64,000 bases of DNA from Prochlorococcus sp. AG-388-E21 (GCA_003279855.1 QCGO01000001.1:372001-436000); one strand, 5' to 3'; counted from the first letter of the stretch, positions 1 through 9,262 are shown. Translations and numbers: made by a program. The notes: generated by a model not told the origin, from the sequence alone.

Positions 1-256
1 GTGATTTAGGAGAATATTCCCATAGTCCCATAGTTGTAATTCCAGCAGAAATTATTCCCATGCCAACTATTGATAAATTTACTATTCCCATAGCAACAGC
101 ACCAAAAGAAAAAACACCCATTGGCACTACTCCAATACTTATAACACCCATTGGGACTATTCCAATAGAAACGATACCTAAGGGAGCAATACCGAAGGCA
201 AATTTTTTTGGTTTTGTTCCACAATGCTGACTCTCTTTATTATTAGTTATTCCCAA
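1..256 (-). CDS. Glycine-spaced hydrophobic repeat protein, partial
   Basis: The open frame enters from the left edge (C-terminus missing) and reads back to a TTG at 256; the frame closes with a stop shortly upstream, so TTG is the only reasonable start. The product begins MGITNNKESQHCGTKPKKFA and then repeats a short unit of the type G-(I/V)-(V/I)-(P/S)-(M/I), giving Gly every four to six residues with Ile, Val, Met and Phe between. Such glycine-periodic hydrophobic proteins occur in cyanobacteria, but I know of no assigned function. It is divergent from hisS with about 100 bases between the starts. The repeat suggests a membrane-embedded or beta-type stack; that is inference. A different reading frame over the same bases encodes a Cys/Trp/Tyr-rich string and is not believable. 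Confidence 0.7.
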   Translation of the reverse strand, partial: MGITNNKESQHCGTKPKKFAFGIAPLGIVSIGIVPMGVISIGVVPMGVFSFGAVAMGIVNLSIVGMGIISAGITTMGLWEYSPKS

Positions 257-353
257 TATTTTGTATGAATGTTAGATTAAATTATGACATAAAGAATTTC
301 AGCAAAATTTAATTTCTATTAAAATTAAAAATTTTGAATTATTAATTAGAACT

Positions 354-1640
354 TTGAATAACTTTAAAAATCTTAGAGGAACAGTAGATCTTTTACCTGA
401 TCAATTAATAAAGTGGCAAAATGTTGAAAAAATAATAAAAGAGCAACTTTTTAGGGCTTCTGTAAAGGAAATCAGGACTCCAATAATGGAAATGACTGAA
501 TTATTTATGAGAGGGATTGGAGAAGGCACCGATGTCGTTAGCAAAGAAATGTATACATTTTTGGATAGGGGTGAAAGGTCATGCACCTTAAGGCCTGAGG
601 GTACTGCCTCAGTTGTAAGAGCTTTAATACAAAATGGAATCTCAAGTAAACCTTCTCAGAAACTTTGGTACATGGGACCAATGTTTAGATATGAGAGACC
701 TCAAGCTGGTAGGCAAAGGCAGTTTCATCAGTTAGGTGTTGAATTTGTAGGTTACGAATCTGTAAGGAGTGATATCGAAATTATTGCTTTGGCTTGGGAT
801 ATTTTGGAGAAATTAGGAATAAAAGAACTAAATCTTGAAATTAATACCTTAGGGGATCAAAATGACAGGTCAAATTTTAATAAGGCATTTTTAAAATGGT
901 TAGAAGTTAATAAAAACTCCTTAGATTTGGATTCTCAAAAGAGAATAGATAAGAATCCTTTAAGAATTTTTGATACCAAGAATGTTCAAACAAAAAAGAT
1001 TCTTGAAGATTCTCCCAAATTATTTGACTTTTTGTCTGAAAAAAGTGTCGAGAGATATTTAACTATCAAAGATAAATTAAAACTTCTTAAAATACCTTTT
1101 ATAGAAAATTTTAATTTAGTAAGAGGTTTGGATTATTACACTCACACTGCATTTGAAATCACTAGTGGATTACTTGGTTCTCAAGCTACAGTATGTGGAG
1201 GTGGAAGATATGATAATTTGATTAGTCAAATGGGAGGGACAGAAACTCCTGCTATTGGATTTGCAATTGGATTGGAAAGACTCATTTTATTATCAGGTAA
1301 AGATCTTGAAGAAAGTAGAGAAACTGATATTTATATTGTGAATAAAGGGCTTAATGCTGAAAAAATGGCGATGGAATTATCTAGAAAGTTAAGAAATTAT
1401 GATTTAAAAACAGAATTGGATCTTAGTGGCGCATCATTTTCAAAGCAATTTAAAAAAGCTAATAAATTAAAATCAAAAAGTATTATTGTAATTGGAGATG
1501 ATGAAGCACTTGAAAATGAATTTATAATTAGGCTTTTCAACCAGGAGAATTTTGAAAATATGGAAGAGACCATATCAGTAGATGATGTTACCAAGTTAGA
1601 TAATTGGCTGGATAAAAATCTTCTTTTAAAAAGGTCTTAA
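354..1640 (+). CDS. hisS: Histidyl-tRNA synthetase
   Basis: Charges tRNA-His with histidine in the cytoplasm. The class II core is complete: LRPEGTAS at residues 79-86, motif 2 (FRYERP...QFHQLGVE) at 111-130, the histidine-specific LVRGLDYYTHTAFEI block around 255-269, and motif 3 (GFAIGLERL) near 302-310. A C-terminal anticodon-binding domain follows from about residue 325. The length of 428 aa is normal. The start is TTG, giving MNNFKNLRG, which aligns with usual HisS N-termini ahead of the G-x-x-D-x-L-P segment. The small membrane-anchored ORF downstream begins only 8 bases after the stop, so the two are probably cotranscribed. Confidence 0.97.
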   Translation: MNNFKNLRGTVDLLPDQLIKWQNVEKIIKEQLFRASVKEIRTPIMEMTELFMRGIGEGTDVVSKEMYTFLDRGERSCTLRPEGTASVVRALIQNGISSKPSQKLWYMGPMFRYERPQAGRQRQFHQLGVEFVGYESVRSDIEIIALAWDILEKLGIKELNLEINTLGDQNDRSNFNKAFLKWLEVNKNSLDLDSQKRIDKNPLRIFDTKNVQTKKILEDSPKLFDFLSEKSVERYLTIKDKLKLLKIPFIENFNLVRGLDYYTHTAFEITSGLLGSQATVCGGGRYDNLISQMGGTETPAIGFAIGLERLILLSGKDLEESRETDIYIVNKGLNAEKMAMELSRKLRNYDLKTELDLSGASFSKQFKKANKLKSKSIIVIGDDEALENEFIIRLFNQENFENMEETISVDDVTKLDNWLDKNLLLKRS

Positions 1641-1648
1641 GTCAAATT

Positions 1649-1915
1649 ATGATAATTATTATTTTTTTAGCAATCCTAATTTCTTTGTATATTTTTTTAA
1701 AAGTTTATAGAGAAAAAAAAGGTTTAAAAAATAAAAAAAATATCTCATTTAATAAAAATAATTTGAATCAATGGATGAATTTGACCAAGAAAGAAAGATA
1801 TAATTTATCAAAAGAAGATTCTTCTTCCTATCTAAATAAAAGAAAAGTTTTATTAGATCAAATAAGGAAAGAATATAAGATTATTTCTGAAGGAGAAGAA
1901 AAATCAGATAGTTAA
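1649..1915 (+). CDS. Small membrane-anchored hypothetical protein
   Basis: An 88-aa protein with one N-terminal membrane segment (residues 1-18, almost all Ile/Leu/Phe) followed by a very basic, Lys/Asn-rich soluble tail containing NQWMNLTKKERYNLSKED. It lies 8 bases after hisS and 6 bases before the next gene, so all three are likely one transcript. No family is recognised. The composition matches other picocyanobacterial small membrane proteins. Confidence 0.7.
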   Translation: MIIIIFLAILISLYIFLKVYREKKGLKNKKNISFNKNNLNQWMNLTKKERYNLSKEDSSSYLNKRKVLLDQIRKEYKIISEGEEKSDS

Positions 1916-1921
1916 AAGATC

Positions 1922-2224
1922 ATGAAAAGTATGTGGACTTCAAGTAAACCTATACATGGATTAAGACATTTTGTTTTAGTAAATAAGATTAAAGAAAAAG
2001 ATCAAATTAAAAATTTGATGGTTTCTGTTCTTGATGTCGAAATTAACTTAAACATTTCTAATAAGGAATTAATTAATAGTGACGAATGGACTGAGGGATG
2101 GTTAAATCTTCCTAAAAGTGAATCGATTACAAAATATTATTTTGAATATAAGTTATCTAATGATCCAACAAAAGGAGCTAATAAAGTTTTTATTAACAAT
2201 AATTCCATATTTAATATTTCTTAA
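1922..2224 (+). CDS. TIGR02450-like Trp-rich conserved protein
   Basis: A 100-aa protein beginning MKSMWTSSKPIHGLRHFVLV and continuing to a W-x-x-GW-x-x-LP element (DEWTEGWLNLP). This is the layout of the TIGR02450 'Trp-rich' family in cyanobacteria: W-T near the start, then (W/L)RHF, a V-L-D/C-D strand, and W-x-x-GW at the end of the domain. Function is unknown. It has an ATG start 6 bases after the preceding ORF and probably ends the hisS transcript. Confidence 0.75.
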   Translation: MKSMWTSSKPIHGLRHFVLVNKIKEKDQIKNLMVSVLDVEINLNISNKELINSDEWTEGWLNLPKSESITKYYFEYKLSNDPTKGANKVFINNNSIFNIS

Positions 2225-2364
2225 TTTTAATTCAAGGAAACATATTTATTAAGACTCATTATGAAGACTATGTTTTAATCAATTAAAAAATTTTTTAAAA
2301 ATTAATGCCCCTTTCACAATAAAGAGATAAACGTTATTAAGGATTAATAATATTTATTTAAACA

Positions 2365-2601
2365 ATGTTAGGAAATATATGGCAATCTTCTAATTATGCT
2401 GCTGAGGATTTAGGTACAAGTGAAATAAAACTTTCTTATTTTAGGGAGAATGGTTTCTTAAAACCTGGTATACATTGGAAAAGCTCTCCTTATGGACAAA
2501 AAAAACCCTGGAATCCTGAAGCTTTATACAATACAAAATTATGCAAAAAGATAATTGATAAATATTATTCTGAGAAACAATTTGATCAAGAAGCGGCCTA
2601 A
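2365..2601 (+). CDS. Small conserved protein with HTH-like segment
   Basis: A 78-aa protein. The segment from AAEDLGTSEIKLSYFRENGFLKPGIHW resembles the 'select a helix, then Gly-Leu-Leu-Lys-Pro-Gly-x-His-Trp' pattern of small excisionase/MerR-like winged helices, so DNA binding is possible but unproven. It stands alone in a low-density area between the hisS cluster and pcb. No closer family is recognised. Confidence 0.65.
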   Translation: MLGNIWQSSNYAAEDLGTSEIKLSYFRENGFLKPGIHWKSSPYGQKKPWNPEALYNTKLCKKIIDKYYSEKQFDQEAA

Positions 2602-2648
2602 CTATAAATAATCTAAGTTCAATTAAGAAATAAATCCTCAGAAAAATA

Positions 2649-2825
2649 TTAATTAACTAAATTTTCATCCTTACATTCAATCAAAGTGGTTTGAAGTATT
2701 GGATATAGATCAATCATGTTTATGTATTGCTCTGATTTTCTATAAGTTTTCGCAGCTTTTTTGTAATGCCCTTCAGATTTCATTTCTAGTGAAATTTGTC
2801 TAGAAGTTCTTTGGGAAATTGTCAT
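2649..2825 (-). CDS. Small hypothetical protein, 58 aa
   Basis: Begins MTISQRTSRQISLEMKSEG and ends at a TAA (plus-strand 2649-2651). The residue mix is ordinary for this genome (basic N-half, Tyr/Leu-rich C-half). No good ribosome binding site is visible and no family is recognised. It fills part of the roughly 550-base space upstream of pcb and could be a real picocyanobacterial small gene or a chance frame. Confidence 0.4.
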   Translation of the reverse strand: MTISQRTSRQISLEMKSEGHYKKAAKTYRKSEQYINMIDLYPILQTTLIECKDENLVN

Positions 2826-2875
2826 GAGAAGAGTTGTCTTGTTCTCTTTTTAGTAATTGATTGAAAAGGAGGCAA

Positions 2876-2908
2876 TAATTATTTATGTTTTCATGACATA
2901 AATAATTA
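2876..2908. repeat. 13-bp perfect inverted repeat upstream of pcb
   Basis: Two perfect 13-base arms (TAATTATTTATGT and its complement) surround a 7-base spacer about 250 bases before the pcb start. It could be an operator, a promoter-proximal hairpin, or the 3' end of an unrecognised transcript. No U-run follows on either strand, so it is not a canonical terminator. The rest of 2826-3154 is AT-rich leader or promoter sequence. Confidence 0.5.
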
Positions 2909-3154
2909 ATAATGTCAGCAAAGAGAGATTTTTTTTTAATATTTGATTAAGTAATCAAAAAAAAAGAATTTTAAAAAATTTGTAAAATCAATAATTATGC
3001 AGACTAAACCTATCTTTTAACATCAAAAAAAAACGTCCCAATTTCCTTTAAGTCTTTATAACTAGGATTAACAACCTTTACAATTTTGTTGTGAATTGAA
3101 CTCTTTGCTGAAATATAAAGTATTCTCAAAACGTTTAAGCTAATCAATTCCTAA

Positions 3155-4213
3155 ATGCAAACCTATGGCAATCCAGATACTACCTACGGATGGTGGGCTG
3201 GTAATTCAGGTGTAGCAAATCGCTCAGGAAAATTTATCGCAGCTCACGTAGCTCATGCAGGATTAATTGTTTTCTGGGCCGGTGCTTTCACCCTTTTTGA
3301 ACTTTCACGATTTGACCCAAGCGTCCCAATGGGGCACCAACCTCTAATCGTTCTTCCTCACTTAGCAACTCTTGGAATAGGGTTTGATGCTAATGGGGTT
3401 GCGATGGGAGATACTAAACCAGTTCTCGCGATAGCAATAGTACACTTAGTTTCTTCTATGGTTTTAGCCGCTGGAGGACTTTTACACTCTTTACTTCTTC
3501 CTGGAAATTTAGAGGATTCTGACGTTGCAAAAGCTAGAAAATTCAATATTGAATGGGATAACCCAGATAAATTGACATTTATTCTTGGTCATCATCTTAT
3601 TATTCTTGGATTCGCAGTTATTGCTTTCGTTGAATGGGCTAGAGTTCACGGTATTTATGATCCGGCCATTGGTTCTGTAAGACAGGTTGAGTATGAATTA
3701 AACTTAGCCAAAATTTGGAATCATCAAACAGACTTCCTAACTATTGATAGTCTTGAGGAAGTGATGGGTGGTCATGCTTTCCTTGCTTTTGTTGAGATTA
3801 CTGGTGGCGCTTGGCATATTGCTACTAAGCAAGTTGGAGAATATACCAAATTCAAAGGTAAGGGACTTCTTTCAGCAGAAGCAGTTCTCTCATGGTCTTT
3901 AGCCGGAATTGGCTGGATGGCTATTATTGCAGCCTTCTGGAGTGCAGCTAATACAACAGTTTATCCTGTTGAATACTTTGGTGAACCTCTTGAATTGAAA
4001 TTTAGTATTTCTCCGTATTGGATTGATACTGTTGACCTTCCTGATGGTGTATATACATCAAGGGCATGGTTAGCAAATGTACATTACTACTTTGGTTTCT
4101 TCTTTATTCAAGGTCATCTATGGCATGCACTAAGAGCCTTAGGATTTGACTTTAAGAGAGTTACAAATGCTATCAGTAACATTGATAGTGCTACTGTTAC
4201 TCTTAAAGATTAA
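3155..4213 (+). CDS. pcb: Divinyl-chlorophyll a/b-binding antenna protein Pcb
   Basis: The major intrinsic light-harvesting antenna of Prochlorococcus, in the CP43/IsiA family, binding divinyl chlorophylls a and b in the thylakoid membrane. The 352-aa protein opens [20 protein letters not shown], has the expected six hydrophobic helices, and shows paired His residues in helices (AAHVAHAG near 29-36, [25 protein letters not shown], and the C-terminal [19 protein letters not shown]). It lacks the large lumenal loop of CP43, as expected for Pcb. Its codons are noticeably more GC-rich than its neighbours', typical of a highly expressed gene. It has a long leader upstream and a strong terminator 25 bases after the stop, so it is probably monocistronic. 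Confidence 0.97.
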   Translation: MQTYGNPDTTYGWWAGNSGVANRSGKFIAAHVAHAGLIVFWAGAFTLFELSRFDPSVPMGHQPLIVLPHLATLGIGFDANGVAMGDTKPVLAIAIVHLVSSMVLAAGGLLHSLLLPGNLEDSDVAKARKFNIEWDNPDKLTFILGHHLIILGFAVIAFVEWARVHGIYDPAIGSVRQVEYELNLAKIWNHQTDFLTIDSLEEVMGGHAFLAFVEITGGAWHIATKQVGEYTKFKGKGLLSAEAVLSWSLAGIGWMAIIAAFWSAANTTVYPVEYFGEPLELKFSISPYWIDTVDLPDGVYTSRAWLANVHYYFGFFFIQGHLWHALRALGFDFKRVTNAISNIDSATVTLKD

Positions 4214-4235
4214 ATTTTAGTCACTGATAAATATT

Positions 4236-4264
4236 AAAAGGCCTCAATTAATGAGGCCTTTTTT
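4236..4264 (+). terminator. Rho-independent terminator of pcb
   Basis: The stem AAGGCCTCA...TGAGGCCTT with a short AT loop is followed directly by TTTTATTT. It is the strongest hairpin near pcb and separates it from the gltS-like gene. Confidence 0.9.
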
Positions 4265-4318
4265 ATTTGATAAATTTTATCTATTAAATTAGATTTAAAA
4301 AGTATTAGTTTAAAATAG

Positions 4319-5692
4319 TTGAATATTTCTCTCCTAAAGAATCAAAATATTTTTTCAAATTCCCTTTCAATAAGTCTAATAGGATTTTTTGTAATCGGTT
4401 TTTTCTTGATTTTTGGAAGGAAATTTAAATTTGCTGTTCAATTAGAAAGATTTGGATTACCCATAGCTGTTATATCTGGAATTGTAGGAATATCGATAGG
4501 TCCCTATGGATTAATAAATATCTTATCTAAGGAGACTACAAATGTCTGGAGTAATTTTCCTACTCCTCTCTTATCTCTAGTGTTTGCGACATTAATGATG
4601 GGCAGGCCAATTCCAAATATTAATGGTTTAATTAGACCCATTGTCAATCAGTTTTTGTTGGCTCTTTCATTAGGCTTTGGTCAATTTCTTGTAGGAGGAT
4701 TAGTAGTCAAATACTTATTGTCTCCTTCTATGGAAACAAATCCTTTAATGGGATGTTTAATAGAGGTTGGTTTTGAAGGAGGACATGGTGCTGCAACTAT
4801 TATTGGAGAAAGTTTTAATAAACTTGGATTCTCAGATGGCTTAGACTTAGGTCTTGCAATGGCTACAATGGGCCTTTTATCCTCTTCCTTATTAGGTAGT
4901 TTTTTTATTTTTGTAGGAAGAACTTTAGGAATTTCAGATACAGAGCAGATTGTTGATAAGACGGATAATGAAAATCCAAATCTGAAAATAGGCATTTTTT
5001 CAGATTTGAGAATTTTATTAATAAATCTTGGCTTTGTAGGGTTGGCAATTTCTTTTGGGGTCTTGATACTTAACCTTTTAAGGTATATTTCAAACTACTT
5101 TGGTGAATTCTCAAAAGAGGTAATCTTATCACTTCCTGTATTCCCGCTTATTCTTATAGGATCACTTTTGATTAGATATATCTTAGAAAAAACCAAAAAT
5201 ACAGAATTTATATCTAATCTTCTTCAAAGAGAAATTGGCATCTTGTCCACAGATTTATTAATTTTTACAGCAATGGCAAGTTTAGATATTGCTACTGTTC
5301 TTGATAATTGGAGATTGATTTTGGTACTTACTATTTTTGGTTTGATTTGGAATTTAATTTGTATTGCCTATTTTGCATACTTTGTATTTGAAAAATACTG
5401 GTTTGAGAGAAGTTTAATAGAATTTGGAAATTCAACTGGAGTAGTTGCATCTGGACTACTTCTTTTAAGACTCGCTGATCCAAAAAATATTTCTAAAACA
5501 CTTCCGATTTTCACATCAAAGCAACTTTTTGCTCAGTTAATCTTATCAGGAGGATTTTTTACAGTATTAGCTCCATTATTGATCTCAAAAATAGGATTAG
5601 ATTATTGGACAGAGATTTGTGCATTAATAACTCTTTTTACTATTTTGGTTGCATTCTTTTTTAACAAAAGATTTTCTACAAGTTATCAATAA
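4319..5692 (+). CDS. gltS: GltS-type sodium/glutamate symporter family protein
   Basis: A 457-aa inner-membrane protein with about ten to twelve hydrophobic segments. The ESS (GltS) family signature is clear: EVGFEGGHGAATIIG around residues 149-163, and the inverted-repeat counterpart EFGNSTGVVASGLLLLRL near 367-384, where each half of the transporter carries a Gly-rich re-entrant loop. Role: Na+-coupled amino acid (glutamate) uptake by family; the substrate in this organism is not proven. The start is TTG. It follows the pcb terminator, so it must have its own promoter. Confidence 0.82.
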   Translation: MNISLLKNQNIFSNSLSISLIGFFVIGFFLIFGRKFKFAVQLERFGLPIAVISGIVGISIGPYGLINILSKETTNVWSNFPTPLLSLVFATLMMGRPIPNINGLIRPIVNQFLLALSLGFGQFLVGGLVVKYLLSPSMETNPLMGCLIEVGFEGGHGAATIIGESFNKLGFSDGLDLGLAMATMGLLSSSLLGSFFIFVGRTLGISDTEQIVDKTDNENPNLKIGIFSDLRILLINLGFVGLAISFGVLILNLLRYISNYFGEFSKEVILSLPVFPLILIGSLLIRYILEKTKNTEFISNLLQREIGILSTDLLIFTAMASLDIATVLDNWRLILVLTIFGLIWNLICIAYFAYFVFEKYWFERSLIEFGNSTGVVASGLLLLRLADPKNISKTLPIFTSKQLFAQLILSGGFFTVLAPLLISKIGLDYWTEICALITLFTILVAFFFNKRFSTSYQ

Positions 5693-5730
5693 GAAGTTAG
5701 GTTAGTATAAAAATATATTTTTGTTGATTT

Positions 5731-5988
5731 ATGTCCTTCACTCCATATGATATTCCTCCTCAAGAAAGTAAAGAAAAATGGTTTAGGAGTCACTTGCTTG
5801 GAAGAGAAGTTGAACTAGGAGAATTATATAGTCTTGGATTTAACGAACTGGATTTAATTATGGCTGAAACCGCAGAAATTAGAAGTGATATTGAATTTAA
5901 AGAAAAAAATATTGGAAAATTTAGAACAGCAGGATATTTTTTAGAGTTAGCAAGAATTATTGAAAAAAGAAAATTACTTGAAAGCTAA
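5731..5988 (+). CDS. Conserved hypothetical cyanobacterial protein, 85 aa
   Basis: A soluble, acidic-basic mixed protein beginning MSFTPYDIPPQESKEKWFRS. Its central helix-rich part (GREVELGELYSLGFNELDLIMAE) looks folded. No family is recognised. It has an ATG start, follows gltS by about 40 bases and overlaps the convergent GST gene by 4 bases. Confidence 0.7.
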   Translation: MSFTPYDIPPQESKEKWFRSHLLGREVELGELYSLGFNELDLIMAETAEIRSDIEFKEKNIGKFRTAGYFLELARIIEKRKLLES

Positions 5989-6644
5989 TTAAAAGGGAAA
6001 TATTCTTTCTTTGTAGATGGTTCCCATGGATCAAATTTATGCATTAATTTTTTAAAATATTGATGTTTTTCAAAATGTCCTAACCACTCTTTTATGGGAT
6101 CTTCAAAATAGCTTGTTTTTTTTTGACTTTCGCAAGCAATTTTAAATTGCCTTATAAATGGCCAAACACACCAATCGGCAATTGAAGGATTATCTCCCAT
6201 TAGCCATCTATTATTTGTTAGTTTTTTATTCCATTTTTTTATGTATTTGGCAGCTTCTTTGAAATGATAATCTTCTTCGCTTGCGTTAAATCTAGCAGAA
6301 TATTTAAAACGGTCTAAATGATATTTAAACCCATCGTCATTTTCGGAAATGATTTCTATAATTTTTTCCTCCTTACTAATAGGCATATAAAAATTTTTTA
6401 TTTGTTTATTTTTTGATTCTGAAAGTGCCCAGATGATAATATCTAAACTTTCTTCTATGACTTCTTTATTTGTTTTTACTAGGATAGGAACTGTTTTAGT
6501 CTTTGATATATTTATAAATTCTAATGGCTTATTTTTTAAATCAACTTCTCTTATTTCTACTTTAATTTCGCAAATTAATAATGCCCATCTTGCTCTAATT
6601 GCATATGGACATCTACGAAATGAATATAAAATATCTGTTCTCAT
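5985..6644 (-). CDS. Glutathione S-transferase-like protein
   Basis: A 219-aa protein with an N-terminal thioredoxin-fold GST domain: SFRRCPYAIRARWAL (residues 8-22, Cys12 at the active-site position), the cis-Pro strand KTVPILV, and the glutathione-binding ESLDI turn. An all-helical C-terminal domain contains WLMGDNPSIADWCVWPFIRQF, the usual GST N-capping motif. Family role: glutathione-dependent conjugation or thiol exchange; the substrate is unknown. It is encoded convergently to the preceding 85-aa gene, with a 4-base overlap. Confidence 0.85.
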   Translation of the reverse strand: MRTDILYSFRRCPYAIRARWALLICEIKVEIREVDLKNKPLEFINISKTKTVPILVKTNKEVIEESLDIIIWALSESKNKQIKNFYMPISKEEKIIEIISENDDGFKYHLDRFKYSARFNASEEDYHFKEAAKYIKKWNKKLTNNRWLMGDNPSIADWCVWPFIRQFKIACESQKKTSYFEDPIKEWLGHFEKHQYFKKLMHKFDPWEPSTKKEYFPFN

Positions 6645-6718
6645 TTTGTAAAAAATAAAATTTTTTTTGAATCTTTTAGTATTATCTACATAGGACTAAC
6701 CTTAATTTTACATTGCAA

Positions 6719-7261
6719 ATGGCGGGATATGTTTACCTTATAAGAGTTGGAGATCTTTATCGAATTGGTAAGGCAGATAATCTTGATAAGAAAATTAGGA
6801 AACTCAAACCAGATGAATTACTAGCTTCGATAATGACTAAAGAGCCTGAAACGCTTGAAGCTAGGTTATTAAGAAAATATAAATCCCAAAGAATCCCTGA
6901 AACTGGATATTTAAAGCTTACTAAAAGGCAGATATATGAATGTAAAAAACAATTTGAATTAAAAGGAAATTTACCTCATACACTTGATGCTGAGGTTTCC
7001 ATAACTTTATTTGCATCCTTTTTATTATTTGGAACAAATTTTTTAATTTTGAATTATTTTAATTTTGGATTTTTAAGAAATATTTCCTATTCATTTGGCC
7101 TCGCATCGATACCTATGATAATTTTGTTTCTTACAGGTAGCTTTGGAGGATATTTTTCTGAAGATTTATCTTTATTTTCATTATTAACGAATCGAATAAA
7201 AGGTTTTTTTATAGCTATTGCGATGATCACAATGGCTTTTCTAATGTTTAGACTAAATTAA
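6719..7261 (+). CDS. GIY-YIG/T5orf172-like domain protein with C-terminal membrane segments
   Basis: The N-terminal part (MAGYVYLIRVGDLYRIGKAD...LEARLLRKYKSQRIPETGYLKL) has the strand order and conserved Gly/Tyr/Lys pattern of GIY-YIG-like (T5orf172/Mub) domains: Y-V-Y-L-I-R followed by Y-R-I-G-K-A. The C-terminal half has three hydrophobic segments, so the domain would sit at a membrane. A TTG lies two codons upstream (6713), but ATG at 6719 gives the more natural MAGYVYLI start. It is unclear whether nuclease activity survives. Confidence 0.65.
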   Translation: MAGYVYLIRVGDLYRIGKADNLDKKIRKLKPDELLASIMTKEPETLEARLLRKYKSQRIPETGYLKLTKRQIYECKKQFELKGNLPHTLDAEVSITLFASFLLFGTNFLILNYFNFGFLRNISYSFGLASIPMIILFLTGSFGGYFSEDLSLFSLLTNRIKGFFIAIAMITMAFLMFRLN

Positions 7262-7965
7262 ATTTCATAATTACAATTTAATGCTATTTCAAATGGAACT
7301 GACTGCATTGGTAATTTCAGGATGGTAGAACATATTTCGGCTATATCCCCTGGTTGAGTCATTTTTGACTTTTCTAAGGATGATATTTTCTCAGCCATTT
7401 TTGTATTAACCCAACTAGGACAAATAGCAGTAACTCTAATATTTTCTTCCCAACCCTTGTTCTTCATTGTTTGACAAAGACTCATTAAAGCGAATTTTGA
7501 TGAGGAATATGCTGCTAAATCTCCCTTGGACCTTTTGCCGCTCATTGACACTAAAACGATAATTCTTCCATTATTTGATTGACTTAGCTGTTTCCAGGAA
7601 AGTCTGCATAAATGCCAAATGGCTAAAAAATTTATATTAAAAGTATTTAATATCTCTTCTTCATCCCCATCTTTATATAAAAAAGGAACTTTTGAAAGGA
7701 CTCCAGAACAGTTTATTAAAGTATCAAAACCTCCAAATTTACTAACTGTATTTTCTACCCACTCTTTGGCGGAAAATTTATCTAATGCATCATATTTATT
7801 TAGGAGTATTTTTTCATTAGTCCAATTATTAGGATCAATAACGCTTCCTTTAACAGACTCTAAATCTCTTAGCCCAATACTAATTCTATTTCCTGCTTTT
7901 AGTTCTTTATGTGCAATATTTAATCCAATCCCGCTACTAGCTCCGCTTATCAAAATAGTTCTCAT
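7258..7965 (-). CDS. Short-chain dehydrogenase/reductase
   Basis: A 235-aa classical SDR: the NAD(P)-binding TILISGASSGIGLNIA at residues 3-18, an N-C-S-G variant of the NNAG strand (LINCSGVLSK), the catalytic Ser in IVLVSMSGKR, and the Y-x-x-x-K dyad in AAYSSSKFALMSL. The substrate is unknown. It starts 13 bases after the lycopene cyclase stop on the same strand, so the two are probably one operon, which hints at isoprenoid or pigment chemistry without proving it. Confidence 0.85.
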   Translation of the reverse strand: MRTILISGASSGIGLNIAHKELKAGNRISIGLRDLESVKGSVIDPNNWTNEKILLNKYDALDKFSAKEWVENTVSKFGGFDTLINCSGVLSKVPFLYKDGDEEEILNTFNINFLAIWHLCRLSWKQLSQSNNGRIIVLVSMSGKRSKGDLAAYSSSKFALMSLCQTMKNKGWEENIRVTAICPSWVNTKMAEKISSLEKSKMTQPGDIAEICSTILKLPMQSVPFEIALNCNYEI

Positions 7966-7978
7966 TTTAATTTTTAAA

Positions 7979-9262
7979 TTATATATTTGGTAAAACTATC
8001 CTCAATAACATTCTAAGTTCTTTACCGTGCATAATCATTAAACCTTTTTTTACACTCCAAGGGGCCTTTATAAACATTATGCACATTGCATACACAATTT
8101 CTCTTAAGGATAATGTATCAGTTAAGAATCCATACCATTGAGTTTTAGGTAATTTAAAGAAACTACCAAAAAATTCTCTTAACAGTTTTTCATCGAATCT
8201 CATAAGTTTTTCCAAACCAAATTGGTAGATTGATTTCTTTCTTATTAATTCTTTAGGCCATAAACTCTCCCAGCCTTTCCTAGCAATATGATAAGTACTT
8301 AATTTCTTATCATTCATAGCAGTTGATATAGCTTTTGCCACTAGTGGAGCTCTTCTTAAAACATTTCCAATTAGATATCCTGATGCTGGGTGAACCATTG
8401 AAGCTGCTCCACCGTACCCAAGTACTTGTTGTTTAAAGTCTGGGATAGGCATATTCATGGGTAAAAACAAACCAAGTTCTTCATGTTGCATGCTAGTAAT
8501 TGAGATGTTTCTGTAAGAAAGTCTTTTTTCTAATCTTTCTTTTAAATTCTCCATTGTTAAAGGATTTACTAAACCAAGTGAAGTCTCTTCAAGAAAATAC
8601 TTTCCATTTCCCATATCCATTGCATAGAGAAAAGTAGGGGGTTCTTTTTTTTGCTCCTCATTCAAATGATCATTACGATAATCCATCAAGACAAATTGCC
8701 CTTTTTTTAGTGGAGGCTTACTAAAACTTCCTACTATTCCATAACAAGTCTGCACTGCTAATGGTCCACATGATTTTAATTTAAGAAATACAGGGTCATA
8801 TCCTGTCGCATCTACAACTAATCTTGCTGAGTAACTTTTCCCATCACTAGTAGTAACAATACTTTTATTTCTCTGAAAGTGTATCTTCTCTGCAAAACCC
8901 TCATGCCATTTAATGAAAGACTTATTACATTCATTTAACCAGTAACTATGTAATTTCTTTTTATCAAATAATCCATAATCTAAAGAATGCTCAGTTGCTT
9001 TATTCTCGTAGTGATGTTCCTCAAGAGAACCATGCCCAAAAAAACTAACTGTATTTTTCCATCTATATTCAAGTAAATCCTGAAGCCCAAGTTGATCTAC
9101 TTCTTTTCCCCAAATCCCATAAGTGTTTGGCCAAGGTTCGTCAGGACCATTAGGGGAAAGAACCTCTACATCTAATTTTTCTTTCCCTAAAGCTGAGGCA
9201 ATCGCCATCCCCGCGGGTCCTGCACCTAAAACTAGTACATCTGGCAATCTTTTGGAAGGCAT
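7979..9262 (-). CDS. crtL-e: Lycopene cyclase, epsilon type (CrtL-e)
   Basis: Cyclises lycopene ends to make carotenes. Plant-type flavoprotein cyclase: dinucleotide fold LVLGAGPAGMAIASALG at residues 10-26, the PWPNTYGIW cyclase motif near 43-51, LVVDATGYDP around 149-158, and a C-terminal GYGGAASMVHPASGYLIGN block. Prochlorococcus has two cyclases. The one near pcb and the MscS/fur genes is the epsilon-type enzyme, reported in MED4 to make both epsilon and beta rings, consistent with the alpha-carotene content of the genus. Assignment to the epsilon rather than the beta paralogue rests on this remembered gene order. It lies upstream of an SDR gene, probably cotranscribed. Confidence 0.85.
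   Translation of the reverse strand: MPSKRLPDVLVLGAGPAGMAIASALGKEKLDVEVLSPNGPDEPWPNTYGIWGKEVDQLGLQDLLEYRWKNTVSFFGHGSLEEHHYENKATEHSLDYGLFDKKKLHSYWLNECNKSFIKWHEGFAEKIHFQRNKSIVTTSDGKSYSARLVVDATGYDPVFLKLKSCGPLAVQTCYGIVGSFSKPPLKKGQFVLMDYRNDHLNEEQKKEPPTFLYAMDMGNGKYFLEETSLGLVNPLTMENLKERLEKRLSYRNISITSMQHEELGLFLPMNMPIPDFKQQVLGYGGAASMVHPASGYLIGNVLRRAPLVAKAISTAMNDKKLSTYHIARKGWESLWPKELIRKKSIYQFGLEKLMRFDEKLLREFFGSFFKLPKTQWYGFLTDTLSLREIVYAMCIMFIKAPWSVKKGLMIMHGKELRMLLRIVLPNI

Noticed and set aside
6-224. Cys/Trp/Tyr/Asn-rich open frame on the minus strand
   Set aside because: Composition is absurd for a protein; the overlapping glycine-repeat frame explains the bases.
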